NCBI GenBank assembly: GCA_026214975.1
Contig: CM047808.1
Span: 3,833,262 to 3,897,261, forward strand
DNA: 64,000 nt
Direction of reading: 5' to 3'
Source of the DNA: Gentiana macrophylla
Taxonomy: Eukaryota > Streptophyta > Magnoliopsida > Gentianales > Gentianaceae
Shown in pieces: positions 1 to 11,010 of the stretch. Numbering within the stretch: the stretch's first letter is position 1; every line of letters starts with the position of its first letter. The notes under the pieces were generated by a model. The model had not been told where the DNA came from, searched no databases, and saw only the letters and a program-made list of their open reading frames with translations. The translations under genes were made by a program, and so were the position numbers.

Positions 1-89
1 TTCCTCGTCCACCCCGTAACCCAGCCCCCACTCGGCCTTCCCAGTCCCCCCATGCCTATGTTGCTCAGCATGCTCATTCCAGTTATCCT

Positions 90-1706
90 GTGCAGTACTC
101 TGATCCTTCTGCTCCATGGATGCTTGATAGTGGTGCCTCTCACCACATGACACAGGAACTCAATCTGCTCTCCCTTCACTCCCCTTACCAAGGTACGGAT
201 CGTATAGTCATTGGTGATGGTAGCTCTTTAGCTATCACACACATTGGCTCTACCTCTCTTTCCTCTTTCAAATTAAATCAAGTTCTTTGTGTACCTTCTC
301 TTTCTCGTAATTTACTGTCTGTCCAAAAATTTTGCCAGGACAATTCTGTTTCTATTGAATTCTTACCTGATTCGTTTTTGGTGAAGGACTTGAAGACGAG
401 CAAATGCCTCCACCAAGGTCAAGTCAGTGATGGAGCCTATCTGTGGTCTTCCAAAGCTCTCTTTGCCTTCTCTGCATCTAAAGCTTCTGCAGCTACTTGG
501 CATCTCCGCTGCGGCCATCCTGCTTTTCCAATTATTCAAAATCTTGCAAAAAATAATTTTTTAGAATTATCTACTGTTTCGCATTCCTATTGTGATTCTT
601 GTCTTTGTAATAAGAGCCATAGGCTCCCCTTTTCGGATTCCACTTTATGTACTTCTCAACCCTTGGAGGTTATTTATTCTGACGTTTGGTCGTCACCAGT
701 TTATTCAGTTGACAATTTTAAATATTATGTTCTGTTTGTCGATCATTTTACTCGATACATGTGGATATACCCGCTTGCATGTAAATCTGACGTATATAAC
801 ACCTTCATAAAATTCAAGCAGTATGTTGAAAAGCTGTTAGATGCCTCTATCAAAACTCTCTATTCTGATAATGGCACCGAGTACATCAAGTTACGTCCTT
901 TCCTTTCTGATCATGGCATCTCTCATTTTACTTCTCCCACTTACACGCCGCAGCACAACGGCATTTCTGAACGCCGGCACTTGCATATAGCTGAAACTGC
1001 CCTAACCCTTCTTGCCCATGCCAAAATGCCAGTTACCTATTGGTCTTATGCCGTTAGTACCGCGGTTTACCTGATTAACCGAATGCCCACAAAAAATCTG
1101 GATATGCTTTCACCACATCTCAAACTTCTCTAAGCCCCTAATTATTCTAAGCTTCGAGTCTTCGGTTGCCTTTGCTATCCGTGGCTTAAACCCTACACAC
1201 CTCACAAGCTTGCGCCCACATCCAAGCCGTGTGTCTTTCTTGGTTACGCCCTCACACAAAGTGCTTACCTCTGTTATGACCTCTCTGAGTCTCGAATGCA
1301 TATTTCGCGTGATGTTCGGTTTGTGGAGGATATCTTTCCCTTTGCTAGCATTGCTTCTGATTCCTCCTCACCTCCATTAACTGCTCTTCTACCCTCTACT
1401 TCCTATGACCCCACGGTTGTTCCAATTTCCCACCTCACCCCCTCGGCCCACGCCCCACCCGTGGGCATCTATGCTCCACCCGAGAGCTCCATCTCCTCCC
1501 CTTCTCCCCACTCTAGTTCTGGCAGTGACTCTCCTTCTTCCCCCCACTCCCACCTCCTCCCCAACCACCTCATCCCCGCCTCCTCCACCACCACTTCCCC
1601 CTCCACCGCCAACTCAACATCCCATGACCACCCGCTCTCAAAACCAAATATACAAACCCCGTCAACTCTTCAACCTTCAAGCTCAACTGCACAATCGTTA
1701 CCTTGA
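90..1706 (+). pseudogene. Copia protease-integrase (and linker) with one internal stop
   Basis: The frame reads from the aspartic protease active site (WMLDSGASHH, residues 10-19) into integrase. The integrase zinc-binding set is H138, H143, C168 and C171 (HX4H...CX2C). The catalytic triad candidates are D198 (YSDVW), D260 (LYSDNGTEY) and E294 (NGISERRH). A TAA at 1131-1133 interrupts the frame. Translation continues in the same frame with the conserved integrase C-terminal stretch YSKLRVFGCLCYPW and VFLGY, so this looks like a single nonsense change and not a deletion. After about residue 430 it becomes the Ser/Pro-rich, low-complexity linker typical of Copia polyproteins between integrase and RT, and then loses frame. 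The ATG at 90 is not the true polyprotein start, because gag should precede it. Confidence 0.88.
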
Positions 1707-2323
1707 CACGAAACCCTCGACCGCTGTGCCTCCTTGCGGTGCCCGCGGTGGTGTGTTGCCATGTCTGATGAGTATAGTGCGCTTCTTCGCAATGACACGT
1801 GGTCCTTGGTTCCTCCTGCTGATGGTTTGAATATAGTTGGTTGTAAGTGGGTGTTCGAATCAAGAGGAAACGGACGGCTCGATTGATAAATACAAAGCTC
1901 GGTTGGTTGCAAAAGGGTTTACACAACGCCCTTGTTTGGATTATTTCGAAACCTTTAGTCCGGTTGTTAAACCTGCCACGATCCGTCTTGTTCTCAGTAT
2001 TGCGGTTTCTTTTGGGTGGTCTCTTCGCCAACTCGATGTCAATAACGCCTTCTTGCAAGGAACACTAGCTAAAGACGTATACATGTCTCAACCACCCGGG
2101 TTTGAGGATTCAACAAAACCTACATTTGTGTGTAAACTTCGCAAGGCGATTTATGGTCTGAAGCAGGCTCCTCGGGCCTGGTACCATGAGCTTAAGTCCT
2201 TTGTACTTACTATGGGTTTTGTTAACTCTGTGGGCTGATCCGCCTCTCTGTTTGTGTGTCGCACATTTATCAAAGATTACTATTATTTTGGTATATGTCG
2301 ATGACATAATTGTTACTGAGTAG
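1707..2323 (+). pseudogene. Copia reverse transcriptase, frame-broken
   Basis: RT begins across frameshifts between 1707 and 1836 (the fragment NIVGCKWVF is readable) and continues in the 1837 frame with [40 protein letters not shown] and [14 protein letters not shown]. These are the finger and palm motifs of Copia RT. The frame stops at 2238. The catalytic YVDD lies at 2294-2305 in another frame and is followed at once by a TAG at 2321-2323. At least two frameshifts plus a stop make it inactive. It belongs to the same decayed element as its neighbours. Confidence 0.88.
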
Positions 2324-2329
2324 CTCCAG

Positions 2330-3282
2330 GTGGCGGAGTTGAGTATTATTGATCAGTTGGGTGCTCGGTTCTCTATTAAGGATCTTGGCCCACTGTCGTA
2401 TTTCTTGGGAGTTGAGGTCACTCATTCTACGGTGGGTATGTTACTTACGCAGACCAGGTACACACGTGAGCTGCTTTCTCAGGTTCACATGGAGGACTCT
2501 AAGGCGGTTTCCACGCCTATGCCAGCCGATGCCTTTTCCGGTGATCCAGTTGTTTCCCCTGCTTATTCAGATCCGACTCAGTATCGTCGGACTTTGGGTG
2601 CCCTGCAGTACTTATGCTTTACACGACTTGATATTCAGTTTGCAGTTCATAAGCTCTCGCAGTTTATGCATGCACCGACAGAGTATCATTGGATGCTTGT
2701 CAAACGTCTTCTGCGTTATTTGTCTGGCACTTCTACCTTGGGTTTGCAGTTGTATCGGGATTCTCCTCTGGCATTACATGCTTTTTCAGATTCTGATTGG
2801 GCGGGTAACAAGGAAGCTGGCTACCGTGATCCAGTGTCCTCTGAGTATGTGCCTGGCTACACTTCTACCTCTGCTTATATTGTCTTCTTGGGCAGAAATG
2901 CTATTTCTTGGAGTTTCAAGCGAAGACTCCGTTCGCTCTTCCACCGGTCGAATACAAAGCGTTGCGATACTGGCGGCGAGAGGTTGCATGGTGACCTATC
3001 TACTTGCGATCTCGCCGTTCGGTTCGCTCTACCGCCATTTTCTGTGACAATTTGGAGTGCGCTCCGTCTCAAGTGCCAACCGGTTTTCCACTCACGAATG
3101 AAACACGTGGCTATCGACTATCACTTTATTCGTGAGCATGTTGAGCGAGGTCTTGTTCGTGTTGCTCGTGTAGTCACTGCACTGGCTTAGTGATTTTCTT
3201 ACCAAGCCCTTGCGCGGTTATCTTTTTCTACTCTCGTTTCCAAGCTTGGCCTTCGCTCGCCACCGTCACCTTGACGAGGGCG
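2330..3282 (+). pseudogene. Copia RT C-terminus and RNase H remnant
   Basis: The 286-residue stretch opens with the RT connection (IKDLGPLSYFLGVEV), then YRRTLGALQYL and AVHKLSQFMHAPTEYHW, and then RNase H (FSDSDWAGNKEAG, first catalytic Asp region). Frame slips scramble part of RNase H at about 2830-3060. The usual C-terminal motif of Copia (DFLTKPL) can be read just past the stop at 3188, in a shifted frame. The sequence then passes into a purine-rich stretch (about 3270-3282) that serves as the polypurine tract. It is non-functional. Confidence 0.85.
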
Positions 3283-3398
3283 TATTAGACGATAGTTTTA
3301 TATTATTTATATTTTACGTTTATAGCCCTCATTGGCTACCTATATATATCTATTGTACACACATTATTTCCTCAATGACAATTGATTTGTTATTCACA
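3283..3398 (+). repeat. Probable 3' LTR of the first Copia element
   Basis: The segment begins TATTAGACGATAG directly after the purine tract TTGACGAGGGCG and ends near TTATTCACA. A Copia LTR would start TGTTAG, so the first bases appear mutated. The matching 5' LTR is outside the window, so the boundaries rest on position and on the TG(A)...CA-like ends only. The element is short (about 116 bp). Confidence 0.5.
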
Positions 3399-3857
3399 TA
3401 AATCTATCACTTTTCGTCTTAGAAAAAAATGTATGCTATATGTTATTGTTTAAGAGTAAAACTTAGAACATGAACTCAAGTATGATTCCTCATGTTATAA
3501 ATTGTAAACAACAACCTGCAATGACCCTTTAGAAAGTAAATAGTATAGTGTAGTCGCTTCAATGCTATGTTTCTTTATTGAGATTCATTTCTCACTCAAT
3601 ATATCAACACTTAGCAGAGATGAATCCCTACAATTTGAGACGTGCCTCGAGGTACCACAGGAGAGTTACCTCCAATCCTAGCCTCTGACTACTTCTGTTG
3701 AGACCAATCCTCCTAACCATGTGGAAGAAGTTCCAACAATTCTTGTCAGTTATGTCACTCGATCCACATACGCCAGTATCTCAGTGGACGTTTCATTGTA
3801 TATGGAGGTCAACATGTATTACGTGACCTTTCCGAGCTACGTGTGATGTTCATGTCC
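3399..3857. other. Unassigned spacer
   Basis: AT-rich sequence between the Copia 3' end and the TRIM-like element. I see no reading frame, repeat or RNA gene here. Confidence 0.5.
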
Positions 3858-4070
3858 TAATAAGAGATAAAATCACCACATAGATAAGAATGTGTTCAAA
3901 ACAGAGATAATATTGTTATGTCAAATAGATATATAATTTAAATGTTAGTTTATTTTATCTTTAAAATAGTTTATCTTTAAAGCTAGAAATTTAGTATAAA
4001 TATCCATTGTATTTCTACAATTGAATCATCAATAAAACAACTAACTTTACTGCTATTATGTTTCTCTTTA
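3858..4070 (+). repeat. 5' LTR of TRIM-like element
   Basis: Begins TAATAAGAGATAAAATCACC and ends TTTCTCTTTA. It differs from the right copy by a handful of single-base changes and short indels. It contains a CAATAAAAC-type polyadenylation-like stretch near its right end. Confidence 0.9.
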
Positions 4071-4087
4071 TGGTATCAGAGCAAGGA
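4071..4087 (+). promoter_or_regulatory. Primer-binding site (initiator tRNA-Met type)
   Basis: TGGTATCAGAGCAAGG directly abuts the LTR. TGGTATCAGAGC is the standard plant Copia PBS for initiator tRNA-Met. Confidence 0.9.
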
Positions 4088-4572
4088 ACGGAGGTTCGTA
4101 TGTCTTAACATTGGTGAACCCTTACCCAATCAACAAACACAATTACATTTGCATCCATCATCATTTTTTCCCACTACATCATTTAATTGAAACCCTTTCC
4201 AGTTTCCAATAGTTTCCCATTCCTCTGCTATCTTTCACCAATATTTATCTATTTCTTTCAAAGTCCATTGTCCAGCATATCATTGTTTGTTTTTTTATTT
4301 TCCTCAGAGTCAAGTGACGTTCTCATCCTTAGTCCAAAAGTTTTTGTTTCCTTTCGAGTCTGTATATTTTCTTTTCTTTTTACTTCATTAATTTTTTCCT
4401 CCAAAAATAATTTAATAATCTGACATATACAATTGATTCTCTTTTTGTATCCATTCTATCTCAAAAAAAAATTAGGTGCGATCGGACTATAGATACATAT
4501 CCACGGTATCAATCACAGCTGGAGGCCGATATCACAGTCATTCTTCAACCAGAAACAGAATTTATCACACCT

Positions 4573-4890
4573 ATGGACTTCGGAAGAGCCGAAAGAGCCA
4601 CGGAGTGGAGATGCCTCCAAAAATCGTAACTACGGACTTCGGAAGAACCACCGGAGTGGAGATACCCTCCAAAAATCATAACTATGGACTTCGGAAAAGC
4701 CTTCGGAGTGGAGATGTCCTCCAAAATACATCACTAATGGACTTTGGATAAGCCACCGGAGTGGAGATGCCCTCCAAAATATAACTACTAATGGACTCCG
4801 GAAAACTGTCGGGGTGGAGATGCCTCCAAAATCTCACTACTAATGGACTCCGGAAGACAATGGAGTGGAGATCTTCCTCCAAAATATGTC
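4573..4890 (+). repeat. 53-bp tandem repeat inside the TRIM-like element, six copies
   Basis: Units start near 4574, 4632, 4685, 4738, 4792 and 4844 (58, 53, 53, 54 and 52 bp apart). Each contains TGGACTTCGGAA, then GGAGTGGAGATGCC, then TCCAAAATA, with substitutions between copies. The array runs almost to the polypurine tract and occupies over a third of the interior. No plausible coding frame crosses all units. Confidence 0.88.
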
Positions 4891-4919
4891 AAGACAAACT
4901 CGGCCTCGTTTGAGGAGGG

Positions 4920-5130
4920 TAATAAGAGATAAAATCACCACATAGATAAGAATGTGTTCAAAACAGAGATATATTGTTATGTCAAATAGATATATAATTT
5001 AAATATTAGTTTATTTTATCTTTAAAATAGTTTATCTTTAAAGCTAGAAATTTAGTATAAATACCCATTGTATTTCTACAATTGAATCATCAATAAAACA
5101 ACTATCTTTAAGCTATTCTGTTTCTCTTTA
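4920..5130 (+). repeat. 3' LTR of TRIM-like element
   Basis: Starts right after the purine tract ending GAGGAGGG at 4919 and aligns end to end with 3858-4070. Confidence 0.9.
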
Positions 5131-6011
5131 GATCCGTCATGATGAAGTCGTTGATATTCTGAAGCTGTGAGCGGTCAGTGGTATTATGGAGTTGTGTTGT
5201 AACCTTCTGTATTTTAAGTTTGTGAAATGTTGTATTAAGTACCTTTGTGTATCCTTGACTTATGTAGTAGTTTGGGTCTCGTAGCGCGCTACCATACCCA
5301 GGATTTGGAAGACATTAACACTCTATGATATATGTATATATTATGGTAATGCTTTATGGTGGTGTTTAGTAACCGAGCTTTCTTACTTTTCACCTTCCGC
5401 ATTTACTTCTATGGTACATTTAATGCACGAGAGACTTCGTGATTCAAAAAAAAAAAAAAAAACAGCTCTCGCGTAGGTCATGGTCAAATGGTTTGAATCC
5501 CGAATTGCTCGGATTTCAGGTAGGTCTCGGGCCGTTATATGTAGTCGTACTGTTAAAAAACACTCGAATACCATTCACGCACCATCGGTATCCCCACTGT
5601 CACGAAGAGTTGTCCGCCATTGGATCGCCTTTATTCTTGAGAATCTGCTCGATCTTTAGTATCATGAAGAAGAGGTTCTAAGGAAAAGTTTTGGATTCTT
5701 TTTTCTAGCTTGCATATTATATTCTTCCTTTTAAGATTCAAAGAAATAATGAGAGGATTCAAATGTCAGGAAAGAAATCAACTTTGTTATAATAATGACA
5801 AAAAAAAGTGTATGTGAATCCAATAAACATGTGAGTGCTTCTGCCACTACTCACTAGCTAGCCACTTGTTTGATGCAGAAAAAGAAAACTCATGCATTGA
5901 TTCCCTAAACAAAAGGAAAAAAAAATGAATACAAAGGGATAAAAATATATAAAAGTTGGATGTGTGGTCAGTCGTGCGACCAACACATGGGTGAGATAAA
6001 ACGGTATAAAA
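5131..6011. other. Unassigned spacer
   Basis: No gene recognised. There is an A-run at about 5446-5462 followed by GGTTTGAATCCCG (about 5489-5501), which resembles a Pol III B box, but no A box or target duplication supports a SINE. A short CT-rich and A-rich stretch follows. Confidence 0.4.
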
Positions 6012-6091
6012 GGAGTGGAGGGTCGTACCCTAACGAAATAAACGTAATGCATGAAGGGGTGTACCCTGACGAAATAAACGTAAGAAAGGAT

Positions 6092-8149
6092 CAGATCGCC
6101 CCGCCCGCCCCGATACTGAAGCGCTTTATCCTAAGAGAACGTTCGCAGTATAACATTAAATAAATCTAATATTATACGTCACCTTTCTACGCCGTCAGAT
6201 CAAAATTAAAACAACGAAGCCAAAAGACTCAAAATAAAATCATAAAAGCTACTAAATTAGATTACAACATACCAAAGGTAGAATATCTGCCTTACAACAT
6301 ACGATAACTTAAAAGAAAGACTCGTACAACATCTATCTTACAAAGTTTTACAAGAAAGAAAGATACAACATGTTTCTTGAGAATACAACTACAACAAGTC
6401 TAGTACCTTTAATCTATTTAAAAGAAAAGATAATCTAATCATCTCAAGCATCATCAGGAATGCCATCCTTCTCTCGAGAAACCTGTTCGCCTTATCACCC
6501 CAAAAGCATACAAACAAACATGCAATTGAGGTAAGTACAAAGTACTCAGTAAGAGTGAGAAGCTATTGTATACTTTAAGTTTTACAACGTTAAGATTCAC
6601 ATTATTATTTAAGTTATCTTTCAAGTGACCGACTCAATCTATGGTTCACTAAAGTGCTCATCAACACTTCGTGACTAAGCGTTTCTATCTTAACTTATCT
6701 TTGTTACAAAGATGTTTGCGGTGGCACTACACTTAGTGAGATATGCACTAAGACAAAAGACGCAACCCCATGTAGAGATAAATCTCTAGCGGTCCCGAGA
6801 CAATCATTCCACTTTGTCCGCCAACCCTGTAGAGTCGACCGGTGAATGTCTATATATCTCGCTCGTGAGTTTGTCCGGCGGAATGATCACTACTTTATCT
6901 GGCGGTCTAGAATCCGCAAAGATCATCACCACTTTATCCGCCAAACCTCACATTGCCGATATTGTCATCGCGCCTATCCAAGCTCTCGCGATGTTTAACC
7001 TTTTATCTAGTCAAATACGTTTATTAAGTGATTATCTAGCCACCTAGGTTCATTCAGACAAAAAGCTCCTACTCCTCTCTTGTGACTCTTGGACTCAAGC
7101 TAGCAATTACACGCATATTGATGAATACTAATTCATCAAAGCACAAGCCAATCATACTCTTCCGACGGTCCCGAACTTCAACTCCTTGAAGAGTACATTC
7201 GGTGCCGGAACTAAACGCATCGTGGTTTTAATCAAGGCTTGTTCATGTTCTAGGGTTTTGTTTAAGTAGTTATTTGTTTCAAGCTTTGATCATCAATTAA
7301 TTCATGTTAATTGTGATCTTTTAGATCTTGTTTGAGGCCTGTTTAAGTCTTCGCAGAGATTAGTTTTGGTTTGTGGCTTCAATCAAGTAAGAGGCTCTTC
7401 CTTTTGTATGCTTTAGTTGTATGATGACATGATTAGATGATGTTAGAAGGTTTTATGTTATGAATTGTTTGTAGAAATATGTTTAAGGGATCAAGTCCTC
7501 GCCAGATGGCCGAGATCGCTCTCCCGATCATCCTTACCGAGGTAACTAGAGTCCATCATTACACCGCCTTCTTGTACGGTGCGCGCGCATAGTTCCGTCC
7601 TCGATAGTCGGCTCGATACCGTTCTCAGAACGCCCTGCACTTCCGGGCCTGGTAGCGCTTAAATGTGTCATAAATATCCGGTCAATCGCTTGACCGCCCT
7701 CGCTGGCAGTGGGTAAAAGCTAACCTGAGTTGATAAGACCTTTATGTCTCACACTTATATGGAGGTGGGCATTCTCTTATTTTACCGATGTGGGACTTTA
7801 CATTCTCCCCCTTATAAGGGGATCGGCGCCCTCGCCAGACGGCGGTCGAGATCTGTTCTCGGATCGCCCTACCGTAGGTAACTAGAGGCCATCCTTACAC
7901 CGTCTTCTTGTGTTGCGGTGCAGTGCATAGTTCCGCCGATAGTCGGCTCGATACCGATCTCAGAATGCCCCTGCACTTCGGGCTGCAGTAGCGGCTTAAA
8001 TGAAGTCATAAATGTCCGGTCAATCGCTTTAGACCGCCCTCGCTGGCTCTAAAAGTACAAAGGCTAACCTTAGAGTTGATGAGACCTTTATGTCTCACAC
8101 TTATATGGGGGTGAACATTCTCTTATTTTACCGATATGAGACTTTTACA
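6092..8149 (-). mobile_element. Reverse-oriented solo LTR, chromovirus-like
   Basis: Read on the minus strand, the segment starts TGTAAAAGTCTCATATCGG and ends in a GGGCGATCTG stretch; the AAAGTCCCACATCGG type of start is common in plant chromovirus LTRs. Flanks carry AGGAT at 6087-6091 and 8149-8153; at least GGAT is shared if the LTR ends at ACA. No internal region or second LTR is present, so it fits a recombined solo LTR. The right third is a tandem duplication (7498-7803 and 7826-8149). The left end and the motif at 6531 match those of the element at 35762, which supports a shared family. The lineage name is inference. Confidence 0.65.
7498..8149 (-). repeat. ~346-bp tandem duplication within the solo LTR
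   Basis: Two copies share TCGCCAGA...GGTAACTAGAG, ATAGTTCCG, GATAGTCGGCTCGATACCG, GGTCAATCGCTT and the terminal block CTCACACTTATATGG followed by TTTTACCGAT, offset by about 346 bp. A related block occurs in inverted orientation at 56770-57160. Confidence 0.75.
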
Positions 8150-8222
8150 GGATACTGGAGGGATGTAACCTAACAAAATAAACGTAAGAAAAGTAATGGA
8201 GAGTTATACTCTAACAAAATAA

Positions 8223-8525
8223 ATTCAATATTCTAGAAACACAAGCCCATCATCTTTTCTTTGTTTGATGTGCTTGTTTTTTTTTTCGAAAGTAAAAATA
8301 AAAGGAAAAGAAACTACGGGCAACAGATCCACGAGAGGAAAAAATAGAAGCTGGTGACAATGTTAGAATAGAAATTTGCAGTCGGGAGTAAAGACGATGG
8401 TTTTTTTTTTGGGACAATTATTGAAAAGGACATATATTTGACTTAATTAGGTAAAAATGACATTTAAAATAAACACTTAGTTATAAGGACAAAAATTAGA
8501 TAGATATATCCAAATACCCTTAATG

Positions 8526-8559
<34 letters not shown>

Positions 8560-8726
8560 GGCAAACTACGCTGGCTGAATGTATATTTTTTTGTTTTATT
8601 TTAGTTTATTTTATTTAGATGTCACGTTGTGTTTTCTTTTTTCTTTTTTATGTTATTTTATTTTCCTTTTTTTTTTTTTCTTTTTTTTTCTGGACGGTAA
8701 AAGTTTATTTTTTCTTTTCTTCATTG
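8223..8726. other. AT-rich spacer with long poly(A) tract
   Basis: Contains an uninterrupted A-run at about 8527-8558 and T-rich stretches at about 8640-8690. The short open frames here are products of homopolymers. Confidence 0.6.
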
Positions 8727-10222
8727 ACCACTGTGACGCATTGACTACCATGATTCATTGACCACCGCGATGCATTGACCACCCCCGATTAATTAACCAC
8801 TGACCACCGCGATGCAGTGATAAGAACATTTGCAACGATTTATGCAGTGACGTTTGATTTTTGCTCATACAACATTGTTTTTGAAGTGACACCGTGATGA
8901 AGTGACCACCACGATGCATTGATATCGGCAATCATATATGCAATGACATCGACAATCATATATGCAGTGACATCGACAATCATATATGCAGTGGCTATAT
9001 CTTTTGATATAAAACTAAGATCAACATAAAAATTTCACCTTAAGTCATATTTTTATGCAGTGAGATCGGCAATCATATATGCAGTGATATCAACAATGTA
9101 TGCAGTGACATCGGCAATCATATATGCGTGAAATCAACAATTTATCGCAGCGACATCATCATCGATATCGCATGACATCAACAATTTATGTAGTAGTGAC
9201 ATCGGTAATCATATATGCATAGACATTACGATGAAGTAACACACCGCGATGCAATGGCCACCCCGACGCAGAGACACCGCGATGAAGTGGCCACCCCCGT
9301 CGCAGAGACCATCGATTCGGTGATCATCGGGATGAACCAACACCGTGATGACATTTGATATTTTTCCGACTTAATTTCATAAATCGATTTCTTTTCTTTA
9401 TAAAATCGACTTCAATGGCTATATCTTTTGATATAAAACTACGATCAACATAAAACTTTCACCTTAATTCATATTTTTATGTAGTGACATCGGCAATCGT
9501 ATATCGCGATGATATCAACATTTTATGCAATGACATCGACAATCATATATCGTGACATCAACAATTTATGCAGATGACATTAAGCAATCGATATGCAATG
9601 ACATCAACATTTTATGCAATGACATTTGATGAAGCAACACCGAGATGACATTTGATATTTTTCTCGACTTAATTTCATAAAATCGATTTCTTTTCTTCAT
9701 AAAATCGACTTCAAATGGCTATATCTTTTGATATAAAACTACGATCAACACAAATCTTTCTCCTTGATTCATATTTTTATGCGCAAATGTCATCGGCAAT
9801 CATATATGCAGTGATATCAACATTTTATGCAGTGACATCAGCAATCATATATGCGTGACATCAACAATTTATGCAGTGACATCGGCAATCAGATATGCAG
9901 TGACATCAACATTTTATGCAGTGACATCAACAATCATATATGAATCACATCAACAATTTATGTAGTGACATCGGCTATCAAATATACAGTGACATCAACA
10001 TTTTTGTTGAACTTTTGTCCCGAAATTAGGAAGATTTGTCGTGGAAATCAAGCATGAGCCGTGTGTCGAAATTATATCGAGTACTTAGTCAATCGAGTTC
10101 GATGTTGCTTTTTATGGCTCAATCGAGTCTTAACTTTTTTAGTCGATTCGAGCTCGACCCTAGGGAGTATCGAATTATAAAACTCCGATCAACATAATTA
10201 TTTCACCCTAATTCATATTTTT
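8727..10222 (+). repeat. Higher-order minisatellite
   Basis: Short units built on GACATCRRCAATCATATATGCAGT (about 20-25 bp) alternate between two flavours, one with CATATATGCAGT and one with ATTTATGCAGT. A left block (about 8727-8820) has GACCACCGCGATGCATT units. Superimposed is a longer module of about 75 bp beginning GGCTATATCTTTTGATATAA and containing CATATTTTTATG, present at about 8992-9067, 9416-9490 and 9716-9793, with a partial copy at about 10167-10222. The module copies are about 300-425 bp apart. No coding capacity. Confidence 0.8.
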
Positions 10223-10336
10223 TCGTCCTCTTTATTATGATATTTCATTTGACATTTTTCTGAATTAATTTCAGAAAATCGATTTTTTTTCTTTATATTG
10301 CTGGATCTAATGCTATCCATGACAAGAGATCAGTTG

Positions 10337-10768
10337 TCATGTAACACCCACACCTGAAGGATCATTCTCTGATATATCATCAATAACAAATTGCAAATCA
10401 GTGCGTATTGAATCATTGAACAATTTAAAGAATGTAAGGATTGCCTGAAACAGATCACCAAAGCCATTCAACTGTTAGATTTCTCCTTCTGAATTTTTTT
10501 CAAAACAGAGTAGAATAAAGTAAGTATTTTTAAGACATTTGTGAAAAATAATTGTGACCACATGTAATAATTTCATGATGCTCAAAGTATTTATGAGATG
10601 CTGCCAATATAGAATGATGAGAAATGGAACCTTACGACCAACAAAGGGTTGGGGAATGATAAGGTCCTCGTACACACAATTCTCTGCAATGAGGTTCTCC
10701 ACAGATCCCAAATCATGGCCGTTGATTCCTTGATAAAACTTCCTCACCACCGTTGAAGCTGAGTCCAT
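10337..10768 (-). pseudogene. NTF2/SnoaL-like protein gene fragment (two exons, truncated)
   Basis: On the minus strand, exon 1 (10768 to 10631) encodes a helix beginning MDSASTVVRKFYQGINGHDL and then ENCVYEDLI and PFVGRK, the N-terminal pattern of plant SnoaL-like/NTF2-fold proteins. A phase-0 intron (10630-10445, donor AAG|GTTCCA, acceptor TTTCAG) leads to exon 2 (10444 downward), whose product AILTFFKLFNDSIRTDLQFV followed by IDDIS continues the same fold. A TGA at 10337-10339 replaces the Trp expected after GVGVT, and sequence beyond it is unrelated, so the C-terminal half is lost. The 5' leader up to 11010 is also open (Ser/Pro-rich, possibly transit-peptide-like). The longer open frame upstream runs into a solo LTR and is not the native start. 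Family placement is from memory of the motif pattern. Confidence 0.7.
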
Positions 10769-11010
10769 TAATACAGCAGGAAGGCTATCTGAAGAAGAAG
10801 TCGGAGCTTCGGGTTGTTTTGCAGAATAGTACGAGGAAGAAGGAGAGGGACGATTGGCTGGAAAAAAGACAGAAAAAAAACAAGATGAATTATGAAAGGA
10901 GATGGGGTGAGGGTCGTTTAGATCAATGTTACGAACCCCCACTCGGACATTTTTTTCGTAAAATTGCTTCTGACCAAAAGACGTTAGTGCACCGAAATCC
11001 GATCTGAGCA

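Larger units (their letters stand above)
1..3398 (+). mobile_element. Ty1/Copia LTR retrotransposon, 3' part, decayed
   Basis: This is the downstream portion of a Copia element running left to right. In order it shows protease, integrase, reverse transcriptase and RNase H, which is the diagnostic Copia order (integrase before RT), then a short purine tract and a probable 3' LTR. The 5' LTR, primer site and gag lie before the window. Frame breaks occur at about 1131, 1707-1836, 2238 and 2321, so the copy cannot make a polyprotein. The integrase signature around the catalytic Glu and the short LTR resemble the Ale/Retrofit lineage; that lineage call is inference. The element order is secure. 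Confidence 0.9.
3858..5130 (+). mobile_element. TRIM-like non-autonomous LTR retrotransposon with internal minisatellite
   Basis: Two near-identical direct repeats of 213 and 211 bp (3858-4070 and 4920-5130) bracket 849 bp. Immediately after the left repeat is TGGTATCAGAGCAAGG, which matches the classical plant Copia primer-binding site complementary to the 3' end of initiator tRNA-Met. Immediately before the right repeat is a purine tract (TTGAGGAGGG). These are the complete cis signals of an LTR element. No gag or pol is present, so it must be mobilised in trans. LTR ends are TA...TA, not TG...CA. I could not find a convincing 5-bp target duplication (TGTCC against GATCC). Its interior is largely a 53-bp tandem repeat. 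Confidence 0.88.
6012..8222. repeat. ~37-bp tandem array, four copies, split by a solo LTR
   Basis: Two units (about 6012-6048 and 6049-6086) carry GTACCCTRACGAAATAAACGT. Two more (about 8150-8190 and 8191-8222) carry the same core, slightly diverged (CTAACAAAATAAA). The 2.06-kb LTR sits exactly between units 2 and 3, so the array predates the insertion. Confidence 0.7.

Noticed and set aside
4573..4890. CRISPR-like repeat array
   Set aside because: Units are contiguous tandem repeats without unique spacers, inside an LTR element in a plant genome.
5489..5501. SINE or tRNA suggested by GGTTTGAATCCCG
   Set aside because: No A box at the right distance, no cloverleaf and no flanking duplication.
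8579..8761. Phe-rich 60-codon frame
   Set aside because: Product of T-homopolymers.
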